NCBI RefSeq assembly: GCF_900078385.1
Contig: NZ_FLQR01000008.1
Coordinates: 186,001-250,000, forward strand
Direction of reading: 5' to 3'
DNA length: 64,000 nt
Source of the DNA: an uncultured Microbacterium sp.
Lineage (GTDB): Bacteria > Actinomycetota > Actinomycetes > Actinomycetales > Microbacteriaceae
A model generated the notes under the pieces. It had not been told where the DNA came from. It worked only from the letters and a program-made list of their open reading frames with translations, and ran no database searches. Below are positions 9,420 through 18,251 of this stretch, piece by piece. The position numbers were made by a program, and so were the translations under genes. Each line of letters begins with the position of its first letter. Positions within the stretch are counted from its first letter, which is position 1.

Positions 9420-10036
9420 TGGCTGAGAAGAAGGACGAGACGGTCGAGGCCGTCGCGGCCGAGAAGGCCGCCCCGAAGAAGGCCGCTGCCCCGAAGAAGG
9501 CTGCCGCCCCGAAGAAGGCCGCCGCCAAGCCGGCTGCCGCGAAGGCGGAGAAGGCCCCCGCGAAGAAGGCGGCGTCCAAGGACGCCCCCGCTTCGCGCCC
9601 CGGTGTGCTCAAGGTGCACCACCTGCGTCCGGTCCCCGGATCCAACACCGCGAAGACCCGTGTCGGTCGCGGTGAGGGCTCCAAGGGCAAGACCGCCGGT
9701 CGTGGCACCAAGGGCCAGAAGGCCCGGTACCAGGTCAAGGTCGGCTTCGAGGGTGGGCAGATGCCCCTCCACATGCGTACGCCGAAGCTGCGCGGGTTCA
9801 AGAACCCGTTCCGCGTCGAGTACCAGGTGGTCAACCTCGACAAGCTCGCCGAGCTGTACCCGTCCGGTGGCGACGTCACCGTGACCGACCTCGTCGCCAA
9901 GGGTGCGGTCCGCAAGAACGAGAAGGTCAAGGTGCTCGGCACCGGCGACATCTCGGTCAAGCTCACCGTGGCCGTCGACAAGGTCTCGGGTTCGGCCGAG
10001 CAGAAGATCGTCGCCGCGGGCGGTTCGATCAAGTAG
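9419..10036 (+). CDS. rplO: 50S ribosomal protein L15 with histone-like N-terminal extension
   Basis: The L15 core starts near residue 60 ([13 protein letters not shown]) and shows [19 protein letters not shown]15 is usually about 145-150 aa. This one is 205 aa because of an N-terminal stretch built from repeated A-A-P-K-K-A units, resembling histone H1 or mycobacterial HupB tails. The ATG overlaps the rpmD stop. There is no good alternative start downstream with a ribosome-binding site. Confidence 0.95.
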   Translation: MAEKKDETVEAVAAEKAAPKKAAAPKKAAAPKKAAAKPAAAKAEKAPAKKAASKDAPASRPGVLKVHHLRPVPGSNTAKTRVGRGEGSKGKTAGRGTKGQKARYQVKVGFEGGQMPLHMRTPKLRGFKNPFRVEYQVVNLDKLAELYPSGGDVTVTDLVAKGAVRKNEKVKVLGTGDISVKLTVAVDKVSGSAEQKIVAAGGSIK

Positions 10037-10044
10037 TCCAGCGG

Positions 10045-10074
10045 CAGGGGTCGGAGGCGAGCCTCCGGCCCCTG
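10045..10074 (+). terminator. Strong hairpin between rplO and secY
   Basis: A 13-bp stem (10045-10057 with 10062-10074, one G-U pair) closes a CGAG loop. Only TT follows, so it may be an attenuator that lowers secY expression rather than a full stop. It begins 8 bp after rplO ends. Confidence 0.5.
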
Positions 10075-10136
10075 TTGCCGTACTCTGGTAGACGGTGTCT
10101 CCCGAGGCACCGGCCATCCCACTGGAGGAAATGCCC

Positions 10137-11462
10137 TTGTTCAGCGCCATCGCGCGGGTCTTCCGCACTCCGGATCTCCGGCGGAAGATCGGCTTCACCC
10201 TGGCGATCATCGCCGTCTACCGCTTCGGCGCGCACATTCCGACGCCGTTCGTGGACTTCCCGAACGTGCAGTCGTGCCTCGACCAGTCCAGCGGGACCGA
10301 GGGACTGCTGTCCCTCGTCAACCTGTTCTCCGGTGGCGCCCTCCTGCAGCTGTCGATCTTCGCCCTCGGCGTCATGCCGTACATCACGGCGACGATCATC
10401 GTGCAGCTGCTGCGCGTCGTCATCCCGCACTTCGAGACCCTCTACAAGGAGGGCCAGGCGGGCCAGGCGAAGCTGACGCAGTACACGCGGTACCTCACGA
10501 TCGCGCTCGCGCTCCTCCAGTCGACGACGCTCGTGACCGTGGCCCGCTCCGGCCAGCTGTTCGGCAACACCGGCATCGCCGAGTGCCAGACGCTCCTCAC
10601 CAACGACGCGTGGTGGGCGCAGCTGCTCATGATCATCACGATGACCGCCGGCACCGGCCTCATCATGTGGTTCGCCGAGCTCGTCACCGAGCGCGGCGTC
10701 GGCAACGGCATGTCGATCCTCATCTTCACCTCGATCGCCGCGACCTTCCCGGCCGCCATGTGGTCGATCGCCGTCGCGCGCGGCTTCGAGGTCTTCCTCC
10801 TCGTCCTCGCCGTCGGCATCGCCGTGGTCGCCCTCGTCGTCTTCGTCGAGCAGTCGCAGCGCCGCATCCCGGTGCAGTACGCCAAGCGGATGGTCGGGCG
10901 TCGCACGCTCGGAGGCACGAACACGTACATCCCGATCAAGGTCAACATGGCCGGCGTCGTGCCCGTCATCTTCGCCTCGTCGCTGCTGTACATCCCGGCG
11001 CTCATCGCCCAGTTCAACCAGACGCCGGCGGCCGACGGCTCCGTGCCCGGCTGGGTGGCGTGGATCCAGCAGTACTTCACGACCGGCGACTCGCCGCTGT
11101 ACATGCTCGTCTACTTCCTCCTCATCATCGGCTTCACCTACTTCTACGTCGCGATCACGTTCAACCCGGTCGAGGTCGCCGACAACATGAAGAAGTACGG
11201 CGGCTTCATCCCCGGCATCCGTGCCGGCCGCCCCACCGCCGAGTACCTCGACTACGTACTCACCCGGATCACGCTGCCGGGCTCGATCTACCTGGGCCTC
11301 ATCGCCCTGCTCCCGCTCATCGCCCTCGCGACGGTCGGCGCCAACCAGAACTTCCCGTTCGGCGGCGCCTCGATCCTCATCATCGTCGGCGTCGGGTTGG
11401 AGACCGTGAAGCAGATCGACGCCCAGCTGCAGCAGCGACACTACGAAGGACTCCTGCGATGA
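10137..11462 (+). CDS. secY: Preprotein translocase subunit SecY
   Basis: SecY is the channel of the Sec translocon in the cytoplasmic membrane. The 441-aa protein has ten predicted membrane helices and the N-terminal [13 protein letters not shown] block seen in actinobacterial SecY. I choose TTG 10137 because GGAGG lies 8 nt upstream and homologues begin at this point. GTG 10095 or ATG 10131 would lengthen it; the ATG is too close to the GGAGG. The last four bases overlap adk. Confidence 0.96.
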   Translation: MFSAIARVFRTPDLRRKIGFTLAIIAVYRFGAHIPTPFVDFPNVQSCLDQSSGTEGLLSLVNLFSGGALLQLSIFALGVMPYITATIIVQLLRVVIPHFETLYKEGQAGQAKLTQYTRYLTIALALLQSTTLVTVARSGQLFGNTGIAECQTLLTNDAWWAQLLMIITMTAGTGLIMWFAELVTERGVGNGMSILIFTSIAATFPAAMWSIAVARGFEVFLLVLAVGIAVVALVVFVEQSQRRIPVQYAKRMVGRRTLGGTNTYIPIKVNMAGVVPVIFASSLLYIPALIAQFNQTPAADGSVPGWVAWIQQYFTTGDSPLYMLVYFLLIIGFTYFYVAITFNPVEVADNMKKYGGFIPGIRAGRPTAEYLDYVLTRITLPGSIYLGLIALLPLIALATVGANQNFPFGGASILIIVGVGLETVKQIDAQLQQRHYEGLLR

Positions 11463-12052
11463 CCTCAGCCCCCGCTCGCCTCCTGATCATCGGACCCCAG
11501 GGTTCCGGCAAAGGCACCCAGGGTGTCCGCATCGCAGAGGCGCTCGGGATCCCGGCCGTGTCCACCGGCGACGTGTTCCGCGCGAACGTCAAGGAGGGCA
11601 CCGAGCTGGGGCTGAAGGTCAAGGCGATCATCGATGCCGGCGACCTCGTCCCGGACGACCTGACGAGCGCGATCGTGCGCGACCGGCTCTCCGAGTCGGA
11701 TGCCGCCGACGGGTTCCTGCTCGACGGCTACCCGCGCAACCTGGGCCAGGTCGCCGACCTCGACGCGTTCCTCGAGGAGCGCGGCGAGGCGCTGACCTCG
11801 GTCATCGAGCTGTCGGTGCCGCGCGCCGAGTCCATCCAGCGCCTGTCGCTGCGCGCCGCTCAGCAGGGGCGCGCCGACGACAACGAGGAGTCGATCGCCA
11901 AGCGCCTCGCGATCTACGAGTCCGAGACGGCCCCGATCCTCGACGGATACCGCTCGCGCGGCATCGTCGACGAGATCGACGGCGTCGGCTCGCTCGACGA
12001 GATCACCGAGCGCATCATGGCGGCCCTCGCCGCGCGCGCCATCGCGGCCTGA
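11459..12052 (+). CDS. adk: Adenylate kinase
   Basis: Adenylate kinase interconverts AMP + ATP with 2 ADP in the cytoplasm. The 197-aa protein has the P-loop [10 protein letters not shown] (12-21), the AMP-binding D-G-Y-P-R motif (89-93) and a short LID without the zinc cysteines, so it is the small form. The ATG overlaps the secY stop as ATGA. The secY-adk-map order is standard. Confidence 0.97.
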   Translation: MTSAPARLLIIGPQGSGKGTQGVRIAEALGIPAVSTGDVFRANVKEGTELGLKVKAIIDAGDLVPDDLTSAIVRDRLSESDAADGFLLDGYPRNLGQVADLDAFLEERGEALTSVIELSVPRAESIQRLSLRAAQQGRADDNEESIAKRLAIYESETAPILDGYRSRGIVDEIDGVGSLDEITERIMAALAARAIAA

Positions 12053-12054
12053 CC

Positions 12055-12897
12055 GTGGGTCTTCGCCGCTCCCTGTACAAGACGCCCGCCCAGCTGCGGG
12101 CGATGGTCGAGCCGGGTCTCATCACCGCCGCCGCCCTCGACGCGGTGCGCGCACTGATCGCGCCGGGTGTCACGACCGGTGAGCTGGATGCCGCTGCGGC
12201 GGCCGTCATCCGCTCGCGCGGTGCCGAGTCGAACTTCCAGCTCGTCCGCGGCTACCGTCACACGACCTGCATCTCCGTGAACGCGGAGGTCGTGCACGGG
12301 ATCCCGGGGAAGCGCGTGCTGGAAGCGGGCGACATCGTCTCCATCGACTGCGGCGCGCAGTACCAGGGCTGGAACGGCGACTCGGCGATCACGGTCGTCG
12401 TGCCGGATCCGACGCGCCCCGAGCTCGTCGCCGCGCGGCAGCGGCTGTCCGACGTGACCGAGACGTCGCTGTGGGCCGGGATCGCGGCGCTCGCCTCGGC
12501 GGCGCGCGTCGGCGAGATCGGCGACGCCGTGCAGACCTCGATCGAGGCCTCCGGCGAGAGCTACGGCATCCTGCGCGACTACGTCGGGCACGGGATCGGC
12601 CGCCGCATGCACGAGGGGCCCACGGTGTTCAACTACCGCGTAGCCGACCTCGGCCCCGAGGTGCGGCCGGGGCTGTGCCTCGCGATCGAGCCGATGGTCA
12701 CCGGCGGCTCGGACGAGACGTTCGTCGAGGACGATGACTGGACCGTCTCGACGGTCGACGGCAGCGACGGCTCCCATTGGGAGCACAGCGTCGCTGTGCA
12801 TGATGGAGGCATCTGGGTGCTCACGGCGCCCGATGGCGGAGCTGCCGGACTCGCGCCCTTCGGCGTCGTTCCGGCGCGGATCGGTGAGAGGTTCTGA
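12055..12897 (+). CDS. map: Type I methionine aminopeptidase
   Basis: This enzyme removes the initiator Met from nascent proteins. All five metal ligands are visible: Asp98, Asp109, His179, Glu212 and Glu243, with the helper His81. At 280 aa it has a slightly extended C-terminal tail. GTG 12055 follows adk by 2 bp. Its TGA overlaps the next ATG, so the DsbA-like gene is cotranslated. Confidence 0.97.
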   Translation: MGLRRSLYKTPAQLRAMVEPGLITAAALDAVRALIAPGVTTGELDAAAAAVIRSRGAESNFQLVRGYRHTTCISVNAEVVHGIPGKRVLEAGDIVSIDCGAQYQGWNGDSAITVVVPDPTRPELVAARQRLSDVTETSLWAGIAALASAARVGEIGDAVQTSIEASGESYGILRDYVGHGIGRRMHEGPTVFNYRVADLGPEVRPGLCLAIEPMVTGGSDETFVEDDDWTVSTVDGSDGSHWEHSVAVHDGGIWVLTAPDGGAAGLAPFGVVPARIGERF

Positions 12898-13577
12898 TGG
12901 CAACGGCAGGCAAGACAAACTGGTTCGCGATCTGGGTGAGCGTGGCGGTGCTCGTCGTCCTCGCACTCGTGATCGGCCTGGTCGTGTGGATGAACAGCTC
13001 CGCGAGCGACCCCGGCACGCCCCCCAGCGGTTCGGGCGTGAACCAGGAGACCGGCGCCGTCGTCGTGGGCGACGGCGAGCAGACCCTCGACACGTACATC
13101 GACTTCATGTGCCCGATCTGCGGCCAGTTCGAGGAGGCGTACGGCGAGGAGATCCTGAGCCTCGTGGATGACGGCACGATCACGCTGAACATCCACCCCA
13201 TCTCGATCCTCGACCGGTACTCGCAGGGCACGGCGTATTCGACGCGGGCGGCCAATGCCATGTACTGCGTCGCCGAGGCCGACCCGGATGCCGCGGTGCC
13301 GTTCATGCAGGCCCTGTTCGCGAACCAGCCCGAGGAGGGCTCGACCGGCCTGACCGACGACGAGATCCTCGGCTTCGCGTCGGGCGTCGGCGTCGACGGG
13401 ATCGACGACTGCGTCACCGAGGGCCAGTACGAGAAGTTCGTGGCGGCGAAGACCGAGGAGACCCCGGTGCAGCCCGGCGCCAGCGGCGTCGGCACCCCGA
13501 CCCTCGCGGTCAACGGTGAGGTCATCTCGAACTCGACGATCCCCGCCGTGGGCGAGTTCGCCTCGCTGTTCGAGTAA
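12897..13577 (+). CDS. Membrane-anchored DsbA-like thioredoxin-fold protein
   Basis: A membrane helix at about residues 9-31 anchors a thioredoxin-fold domain outside the membrane. The active site is Cys72-Pro-Ile-Cys75 in D-F-M-C-P-I-C-G-Q-F, and the cis-Pro loop is G-V-G-T-P-T-L-A-V-N. This fits the DsbA/thioredoxin_4 group that oxidises or isomerises extracytoplasmic disulfides. It overlaps map by one base, with GAGAGG upstream. The exact substrate is unknown. A palindromic repeat starts 25 bp downstream. Confidence 0.85.
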   Translation: MATAGKTNWFAIWVSVAVLVVLALVIGLVVWMNSSASDPGTPPSGSGVNQETGAVVVGDGEQTLDTYIDFMCPICGQFEEAYGEEILSLVDDGTITLNIHPISILDRYSQGTAYSTRAANAMYCVAEADPDAAVPFMQALFANQPEEGSTGLTDDEILGFASGVGVDGIDDCVTEGQYEKFVAAKTEETPVQPGASGVGTPTLAVNGEVISNSTIPAVGEFASLFE

Positions 13578-13601
13578 GCACCGCGCGTGGCGTTGCCGGG
13601 C

Positions 13602-13668
13602 TGAGAAACCACATCCAGCACGAGACATCACGAGAGTCGTGGTTTCTCACGCTGTGTGTGGTTTCTCA
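13602..13668. repeat. Nested palindromic repeat, copy A
   Basis: Perfect 12-bp outer arms (TGAGAAACCACA at 13602-13613, its complement at 13657-13668) enclose an imperfect inner pair (GAGACATCACGA / TCGTGGTTTCTC, 13623-13648). The same design recurs at 14778-14842 and 58255-58321. The stop codon of the reverse-strand nuclease gene lies inside the right outer arm. Confidence 0.85.
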
Positions 13669-14655
13669 CTGGCCCGCCGGAAGTGAGCGCGGGTTCCCGC
13701 GCAGCGTCGCGAGGAGCGCCGGGCGCGGTCTGCGGACGACCGGAACGCCGGCGCGGACCAGCGCGAGGCGGAGGGGCTCGACGCGGAGAGCATCGGCATA
13801 GTCCCACCGGGCGAACGAATGGCCGTGGCGCCGGAGCCGATCCTCCCGGCGCTTCTCGTCCCGAAGCCGCTGCTGCGCGAGAGCTGCGTCGTCGAGGCCA
13901 TACTTCCCCCAGCCGTCGGACTCGCCGATCGCGCGGACCGAGGGAAAGTGGAAGTCGACGCGGTCGCGAACGCCTTCGTAGCGGAACTCGCGCTGCAGCT
14001 CGGGCTCTTCGAACCCGCTCCACAGGATGACGGCGCGGCTGACGCTCTCGCCGGGCGATTCCGACCGGGCGTCGATCACCGGCCAGAGGAGCTCGAGTCG
14101 AGCACGGCCGCGGCGCATGCGTTGCTCCGACGCGCGTGCCCGCAGCGCATCGACATCGAGCGATCCGCCGGCCCACGCGGGGGACACCGATGCGTCGGCG
14201 ACCGCGAGCGCGTATGCGGGAGGGAGGACCCGCGCCAGATCCACCACCGTGTCGAGGACCGAGGTCGTCGCGATCCCGTCGACGCTCTGCACCTCGCGCA
14301 CATCCTCGGAGGTGTGCACCGCGACATCGCCGAACCGTCGGGATGCCGCCCGCTCGCGGTCGTAGACGTGGATGTCCCTGGCCTGTCCGAACAGCGGCAA
14401 GCCGTGCACGGCGGCCGCCGACTCCAGACAGAGGACCGCATCCGGGTGCGCGAGGACGAACGCGCGTACCCGGACCTCGTACCGCTGCCATCCGGCCAGT
14501 GAGTCCCACACGCTGCGCGCGATGTGGATTCCCGGGCGTACGCGGTGAAAGGCGGCGGTGTGGACCCGGAGGCCGAGCATCCGCGCTTCGTCGACCGTGA
14601 TGAGCGGCACCGGCGGGAGCGGCGTTGCGGAACGCGGGGTCGAGGCCATCGGCAT
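13666..14655 (-). CDS. AbiEi-like / DUF559-type nuclease-domain protein
   Basis: This 329-aa reverse-strand gene resembles the large actinobacterial family annotated as AbiEi antitoxin-like or DUF559 proteins. Residues 17-140 look like the winged-helix/AbiEi-type region (L-C-L-E-S-A-A-A-V-H-G-L-P). The C-terminal part has a PD-(D/E)xK-like constellation: Asp234 (R-V-D-F), Glu245, Asp247 and Lys251 in I-G-E-S-D-G-W-G-K-Y, which suggests a Vsr-like nuclease fold. No toxin partner is adjacent. I choose ATG 14655 because GACGAT lies 6 nt upstream (possible leaderless start); ATG 14649 is the alternative. Palindromic repeats lie at its end and 123 bp upstream. The activity is inference. Confidence 0.7.
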   Translation of the reverse strand: MPMASTPRSATPLPPVPLITVDEARMLGLRVHTAAFHRVRPGIHIARSVWDSLAGWQRYEVRVRAFVLAHPDAVLCLESAAAVHGLPLFGQARDIHVYDRERAASRRFGDVAVHTSEDVREVQSVDGIATTSVLDTVVDLARVLPPAYALAVADASVSPAWAGGSLDVDALRARASEQRMRRGRARLELLWPVIDARSESPGESVSRAVILWSGFEEPELQREFRYEGVRDRVDFHFPSVRAIGESDGWGKYGLDDAALAQQRLRDEKRREDRLRRHGHSFARWDYADALRVEPLRLALVRAGVPVVRRPRPALLATLRGNPRSLPAGQ

Positions 14656-14918
14656 CCGCTCATCGTCGCGGCTCGTCCCTGAGCGTGGAGGCGGGTCGCG
14701 CCGCCATGTGGACCACGCGCGCGCCCACGCGCCGGTGCAGGAGCCTCCGGTGCCCGCCGACCGCGACATCCGGCGGCGAGACATCACTTCCCGCATGAGA
14801 AACCACGCCAGCCCTGGTTTGTCGCGCTGGATGTGGTTTCTCGGCGAAGTGGATGCGGCTGGGCCCAGGCCGCAGCGCGCGGGGCCGCGCGCGGCCGCCG
14901 CGCGCGGGCGGAGCCGAG
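14656..14918. other. Gene-free stretch between the nuclease gene and the infA promoter
   Basis: About 260 bp hold no supported gene. The stretch contains palindrome copy B (14778-14842) and a run of very GC-rich DNA (14870-14915). ORFs read here in either direction are composition shadows. Confidence 0.6.
14778..14842. repeat. Nested palindromic repeat, copy B
   Basis: Four arms are recognisable: a degraded GAGACATCAC (14778-14787), TGAGAAACCACG (14796-14807), TGGTTTGTC (14815-14823) and ATGTGGTTTCTC (14831-14842). CCAGC/GCTGG (14808-14812, 14826-14830) extends the inner-to-outer pairing. It is the most worn of the three copies. Confidence 0.75.
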
Positions 14919-14947
14919 TTGCCGGAGGCCCCGATACCACGTACACT
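14919..14947 (+). promoter_or_regulatory. Promoter of infA
   Basis: TTGCCG (14919-14924), a 17-bp spacer and TACACT (14942-14947) form a promoter. The predicted RNA starts near 14954 and begins with a hairpin (GGTGCCT 14956-14962 with AGGCACC 14984-14990, inner CGCC/GGCG). The initial TCTTTGG is shared with the rplM transcript. Confidence 0.7.
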
Positions 14948-15042
14948 TGATCTTTGGTGCCTTGCGCCTCTATTGGCGTGTCGAGGCACCGAATCCCCAT
15001 CCACCCGCAGACCGGCCGGTCTGCACAAGCGACAACGAGGCT

Positions 15043-15264
15043 ATGGCTAAGAAAGACGGTGTCATCGAGATCGAGGGCGTGATCTCCGAAGCGCTGCCCA
15101 ACGCGATGTTCCGCGTCGAGCTCACCAACGGACACAAGGTCCTTGCCACGATCTCGGGCAAGATGCGGCAGAACTACATCCGCATCATCCCGGAAGACCG
15201 CGTCGTCGTGGAGCTCTCGCCCTACGACCTCACGCGCGGACGCATCGTCTACCGCTACCGCTAG
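15043..15264 (+). CDS. infA: Translation initiation factor IF-1
   Basis: IF-1 binds the 30S A-site during initiation. The 73-aa OB-fold protein [12 protein letters not shown] with F-R-V-E-L-T-N-G-H and the end [11 protein letters not shown] is standard. It has its own promoter and a roughly 90-nt structured leader, with ACGAGG before ATG 15043. rpmJ follows, as in most actinobacteria. Confidence 0.98.
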   Translation: MAKKDGVIEIEGVISEALPNAMFRVELTNGHKVLATISGKMRQNYIRIIPEDRVVVELSPYDLTRGRIVYRYR

Positions 15265-15332
15265 ACCGGCTGAGAAGTAACGGCCCGAGCACACCTGTGC
15301 CCGGGTACGAAGACAGCGAAACAGGAAACATC

Positions 15333-15449
15333 ATGAAGGTCAACCCCTCCGTCAAGCCCATCTGCGACCACTGCAAGGTCATCCGCCGCCACGGCCGCGT
15401 CATGGTGATCTGCAAGTCCAACCCGCGCCACAAGCAGCGCCAGGGCTGA
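15333..15449 (+). CDS. rpmJ: 50S ribosomal protein L36
   Basis: This 38-aa gene encodes L36, the smallest ribosomal protein. The zinc ligands are C-D-H-C near residue 11, a third Cys in V-I-C-K and His in N-P-R-H-K, so this is the zinc-binding (C+) form. ATG 15333 is preceded by ACAGGAAAC. It is placed between infA and rpsM as usual. Confidence 0.97.
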   Translation: MKVNPSVKPICDHCKVIRRHGRVMVICKSNPRHKQRQG

Positions 15450-15455
15450 CGACGA

Positions 15456-15475
15456 GCGGATGCCACGGCATCCGC
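15456..15475 (+). terminator. GGATGCC-type hairpin after rpmJ
   Basis: A 9-bp inverted repeat, GCGGATGCC with its complement, is separated by only two bases and lies 6 bp after rpmJ. It has no T-tract, so it is more likely a processing or attenuation signal than a full terminator. The arms contain the window's enriched heptamer. Confidence 0.45.
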
Positions 15476-15602
15476 CCCGCGAACTGACAACTGAATACAC
15501 ACACAGGCAGGAACAAGAACCGACCTCGGTCGGGGACACCTCGGGCGGAGGCCCGGGCACCGATCCTGCTCCACACCTCCACTCACTCCCCAGGAGAACC
15601 GC
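15476..15602 (+). promoter_or_regulatory. Leader region upstream of rpsM
   Basis: These 127 bp hold two compact hairpins: CCGAC/GTCGG around CTCG (15520-15533) and a 7-bp stem with a GGAG loop (15540-15557). A CAGGAGA ribosome-binding site precedes rpsM. The region may hold a regulatory or RNase site. No gene is visible. Confidence 0.4.
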
Positions 15603-15977
15603 ATGGCACGTCTTGCCGGCGTTGACATCCCGCGCGACAAGCGCGTTGTGATCGCGCTCACCTACATCTACGGCGTCGGCCGTACCCGCTCGGTCGAGAT
15701 CCTCAAGGCAACGGAGATCGACGAGAGCATCCGCGTCAAGGACCTCACCGACGAGCAGCTCGTCACGCTCCGCGACCACATCGAAGGCACCTACAAGGTC
15801 GAGGGCGATCTCCGCCGCGAGGTCGCCGCCGACATCCGCCGCAAGGTCGAGATCGGCTCCTACGAGGGCGTCCGCCACCGTCGCGGCCTCCCGGTGCGCG
15901 GTCAGCGCACCAAGACGAACGCGCGTACCCGCAAGGGTCCCAAGCGCACCGTCGCCGGCAAGAAGAAGGCGCGCTAG
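15603..15977 (+). CDS. rpsM: 30S ribosomal protein S13
   Basis: The 124-aa product is S13, which bridges to the 50S subunit and contacts P-site t[16 protein letters not shown] and [19 protein letters not shown] are diagnostic. It opens the alpha operon segment rpsM-rpsK-rpoA-rplQ. rpsD, part of this operon in some bacteria, is absent here. Confidence 0.98.
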   Translation: MARLAGVDIPRDKRVVIALTYIYGVGRTRSVEILKATEIDESIRVKDLTDEQLVTLRDHIEGTYKVEGDLRREVAADIRRKVEIGSYEGVRHRRGLPVRGQRTKTNARTRKGPKRTVAGKKKAR

Positions 15978-16016
15978 GCCTCCGCCGGCGCCTCAAGGAT
16001 TTAGGGAGAACGCAAA

Positions 16017-16415
16017 ATGGCACAGGCCAAGTCAGCTGCGCGCAAGCCGCGCCGCAAGGAGAAGAAGAACATCGCGCTGGGCCAGGCCCACATCAAGTCG
16101 ACGTTCAACAACACGATCGTCTCGATCACCGACCCGTCGGGTGCGGTCATCAGCTGGGCGTCCTCGGGTGGCGTGGGCTTCAAGGGCTCGCGCAAGTCGA
16201 CCCCGTACGCCGCCGGCATGGCTGCCGAGTCGGCCGCCCGTCAGGCCGCCGAGCACGGCGTCAAGAAGGTCGACGTCTTCGTGAAGGGTCCCGGCTCGGG
16301 TCGCGAGACCGCGATCCGCTCGCTGCAGGCCGCCGGCCTCGAGGTGGGGTCCATCCAGGACGTCACCCCGCAGGCGCACAACGGCTGCCGCCCGCCGAAG
16401 CGCCGCCGCGTCTGA
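16017..16415 (+). CDS. rpsK: 30S ribosomal protein S11
   Basis: S11 lines the platform and the E-site mRNA path. The 132-aa protein shows [15 protein letters not shown] and the end [26 protein letters not shown] precedes ATG 16017. It is followed by two hairpins before rpoA. Confidence 0.98.
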   Translation: MAQAKSAARKPRRKEKKNIALGQAHIKSTFNNTIVSITDPSGAVISWASSGGVGFKGSRKSTPYAAGMAAESAARQAAEHGVKKVDVFVKGPGSGRETAIRSLQAAGLEVGSIQDVTPQAHNGCRPPKRRRV

Positions 16416-16423
16416 TCTCTCGG

Positions 16424-16489
16424 AGCCGGGGCACCTCACGGTGTCCCGGCTGCCGCCGTTTCCCGGATGCCGCGATCAGGCGGCATCCG
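16424..16489 (+). terminator. Two tandem hairpins between rpsK and rpoA
   Basis: The first (16424-16451) is a 12-bp stem AGCCGGGGCACC / GGTGTCCCGGCT with a TCAC loop and a short T-run just after it. The second (16464-16489) is a 10-bp perfect stem CGGATGCCGC / GCGGCATCCG. Together they could partly terminate the upstream transcript. The A-rich stretch 16491-16540 that follows might hold a promoter, but I see no convincing hexamers. Confidence 0.5.
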
Positions 16490-16559
16490 CTGACAAAAAC
16501 TCAAAACCTCACCAACTGCACGTGTCAAATAGCGGTCACGTGATTGAAAGGAACACATA

Positions 16560-17549
16560 GTGCTCATCGCACAGCGTCCCACTCTGACCGAGGAGAAGAT
16601 CGGCGAGTTCCGCAGCCGGTTCGTCATCGAGCCCCTGGAGCCCGGTTTCGGTTACACCATCGGCAACGCGCTGCGTCGCAGCCTGCTGTCCTCGATCCCC
16701 GGCGCCGCGGTCACCAGCATCCGCATCGACGGTGTGCTGCACGAGTTCAGCACCATCCCGGGCGTGAAGGAGGATGTCACCGAGATCATCCTCAACATCA
16801 AGCAGCTCGTCGTCTCCTCCGAGCGTGACGAGCCCATCACGGCGTACCTGCGCAAGACGGGTGCCGGCGAGGTCACCGCGGCCGACATCTCCGCTCCGGC
16901 GGGCGTCGAGGTCCACAACCCCGAGCTGGTCATCGCGACCCTCAACGACAACGCCAAGTTCGAGCTCGAGCTGACGATCGAGCGTGGCCGCGGCTACGTC
17001 TCGGCGACGCAGAACCGCAACGAGTACGCCGAGGCCGGTCAGGTCCCGATCGACTCGATCTACTCGCCGGTCCTGAAGGTCAGCTACCGCGTCGACGCGA
17101 CCCGTGCCGGGGAGCGCACCGACTTCGACAAGCTGGTGCTGGATGTCGAGACGAAGTCCTCGATCTCCGCTCGGGATGCCGTCGCGTCCGCCGGCCGCAC
17201 GCTGACCGAGCTGTTCGGCCTCGCACGCGAGCTGAACGTCGAGGCCGAGGGCATCGAGATCGGCCCCGCGCCGGTCGAGCAGGTCCTCACCAACGAGCTG
17301 TCGATGCCGATCGAAGACCTCGACCTCTCGGTGCGTTCGTACAACTGCCTCAAGCGCGAGGGCATCAACACGGTGTCTGAGCTCGTCGCCCTCTCGGAGA
17401 CGCAGCTCATGAACATCCGCAACTTCGGCCAGAAGTCGGTCGACGAGGTGCGCGACAAGCTCATCTCGCTCGGCCTGTCGCTGAAGGACTCGGTCCCCGG
17501 GTTCGACGGCGCGCACTTCTACGGCGGATACGACGACGAGACCGTTTGA
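16560..17549 (+). CDS. rpoA: DNA-directed RNA polymerase subunit alpha
   Basis: The 329-aa alpha subunit dimerises to nucleate RNA polymerase. The N-terminal domain (to about residue 230) has [17 protein letters not shown]. The C-terminal domain has [14 protein letters not shown] and I-R-N-F-G-Q-K-S, used for contacts with activators and UP elements. GTG 16560 follows a GAAAGGA site. Confidence 0.98.
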   Translation: MLIAQRPTLTEEKIGEFRSRFVIEPLEPGFGYTIGNALRRSLLSSIPGAAVTSIRIDGVLHEFSTIPGVKEDVTEIILNIKQLVVSSERDEPITAYLRKTGAGEVTAADISAPAGVEVHNPELVIATLNDNAKFELELTIERGRGYVSATQNRNEYAEAGQVPIDSIYSPVLKVSYRVDATRAGERTDFDKLVLDVETKSSISARDAVASAGRTLTELFGLARELNVEAEGIEIGPAPVEQVLTNELSMPIEDLDLSVRSYNCLKREGINTVSELVALSETQLMNIRNFGQKSVDEVRDKLISLGLSLKDSVPGFDGAHFYGGYDDETV

Positions 17550-17605
17550 GTCGACTCCGGCTCGCCCGGGTCTCTCGCTGACACTTTTCAACTGGAGTAA
17601 CTGAC

Positions 17606-18172
17606 ATGCCCAAGCCCACGAAGGGTCCCCGCCTCGGAGGCGGCCCCGCCCACGAGCGCCTGCTGCTTGCGAACCTCGCCGCGGCCCTCTTCACTCACAA
17701 GTCCATCACCACGACCGAGACCAAGGCCAAGCGCGTCCGCCCGCTCGCCGAGCGTCTCATCACGTTCGCCAAGCGCGGCGACCTGCACGCACGCCGTCGC
17801 GTGCTCGGGGTCATCGGTTCCAAGGAGGTCGTGCACGTCCTCTTCACCGAGATCGCGCCGCTCGTCGCCGAGCGTGAGGGTGGCTACACCCGCATCACGA
17901 AGGTCGGCAACCGCAAGGGCGACAACGCCCCCATGGCCGTCATCGAGCTCGTCCTCGAGCCGGTGAAGCCGAAGCCGAAGTCGGCCAAGAAGTCGGCCAA
18001 GGCCGCTCCCGCCGCCGAGGCCCCGGCCACGGAGGAGGCTCCCGTCGAGGAGACCGCCGCCGAGGCTCCGGTCGAGGCTGACGAGGCCGCCGCTGCCGGC
18101 GCCGAGTCGCCGGAGGAGGGCGCTGCCGCTGAGGCCGCCGCCGAGGACGCCGTCGAGGAGAAGTCCGCGTAA
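17606..18172 (+). CDS. rplQ: 50S ribosomal protein L17 with acidic C-terminal tail
   Basis: The L17 core covers residues 1 to about 120 ([17 protein letters not shown]) and ends near V-I-E-L-V. A further 65 residues form a low-complexity Ala/Glu tail ([12 protein letters not shown]), making the protein 188 aa instead of about 120-130. Such tails occur in high-GC actinobacteria. A strong terminator follows, ending the superoperon. Confidence 0.96.
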   Translation: MPKPTKGPRLGGGPAHERLLLANLAAALFTHKSITTTETKAKRVRPLAERLITFAKRGDLHARRRVLGVIGSKEVVHVLFTEIAPLVAEREGGYTRITKVGNRKGDNAPMAVIELVLEPVKPKPKSAKKSAKAAPAAEAPATEEAPVEETAAEAPVEADEAAAAGAESPEEGAAAEAAAEDAVEEKSA

Positions 18173-18188
18173 GGCTCCGATCCGCGTG

Positions 18189-18220
18189 AAAGGCCCGCCC
18201 CCTTCGGGGAGCGGGCCTTT
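18189..18220 (+). terminator. Terminator of the alpha operon
   Basis: AAAGGCCCGC (18189-18198) pairs with GCGGGCCTTT (18211-18220), and the C-run and G-run between them extend the stem to a TTC loop. The right arm ends in TTT. This clearly ends the ribosomal transcript. Confidence 0.85.
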
Positions 18221-18251
18221 CTGCATCCGGTCCGCTCGCTAGGGTGAGATG

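Noticed and set aside
10095..10136. Longer secY start at GTG 10095
   Set aside because: The added 14 residues have no counterpart in SecY, whereas TTG 10137 has a GGAGG site at ideal distance. TACTCT 8 nt before the GTG is noted but not decisive.
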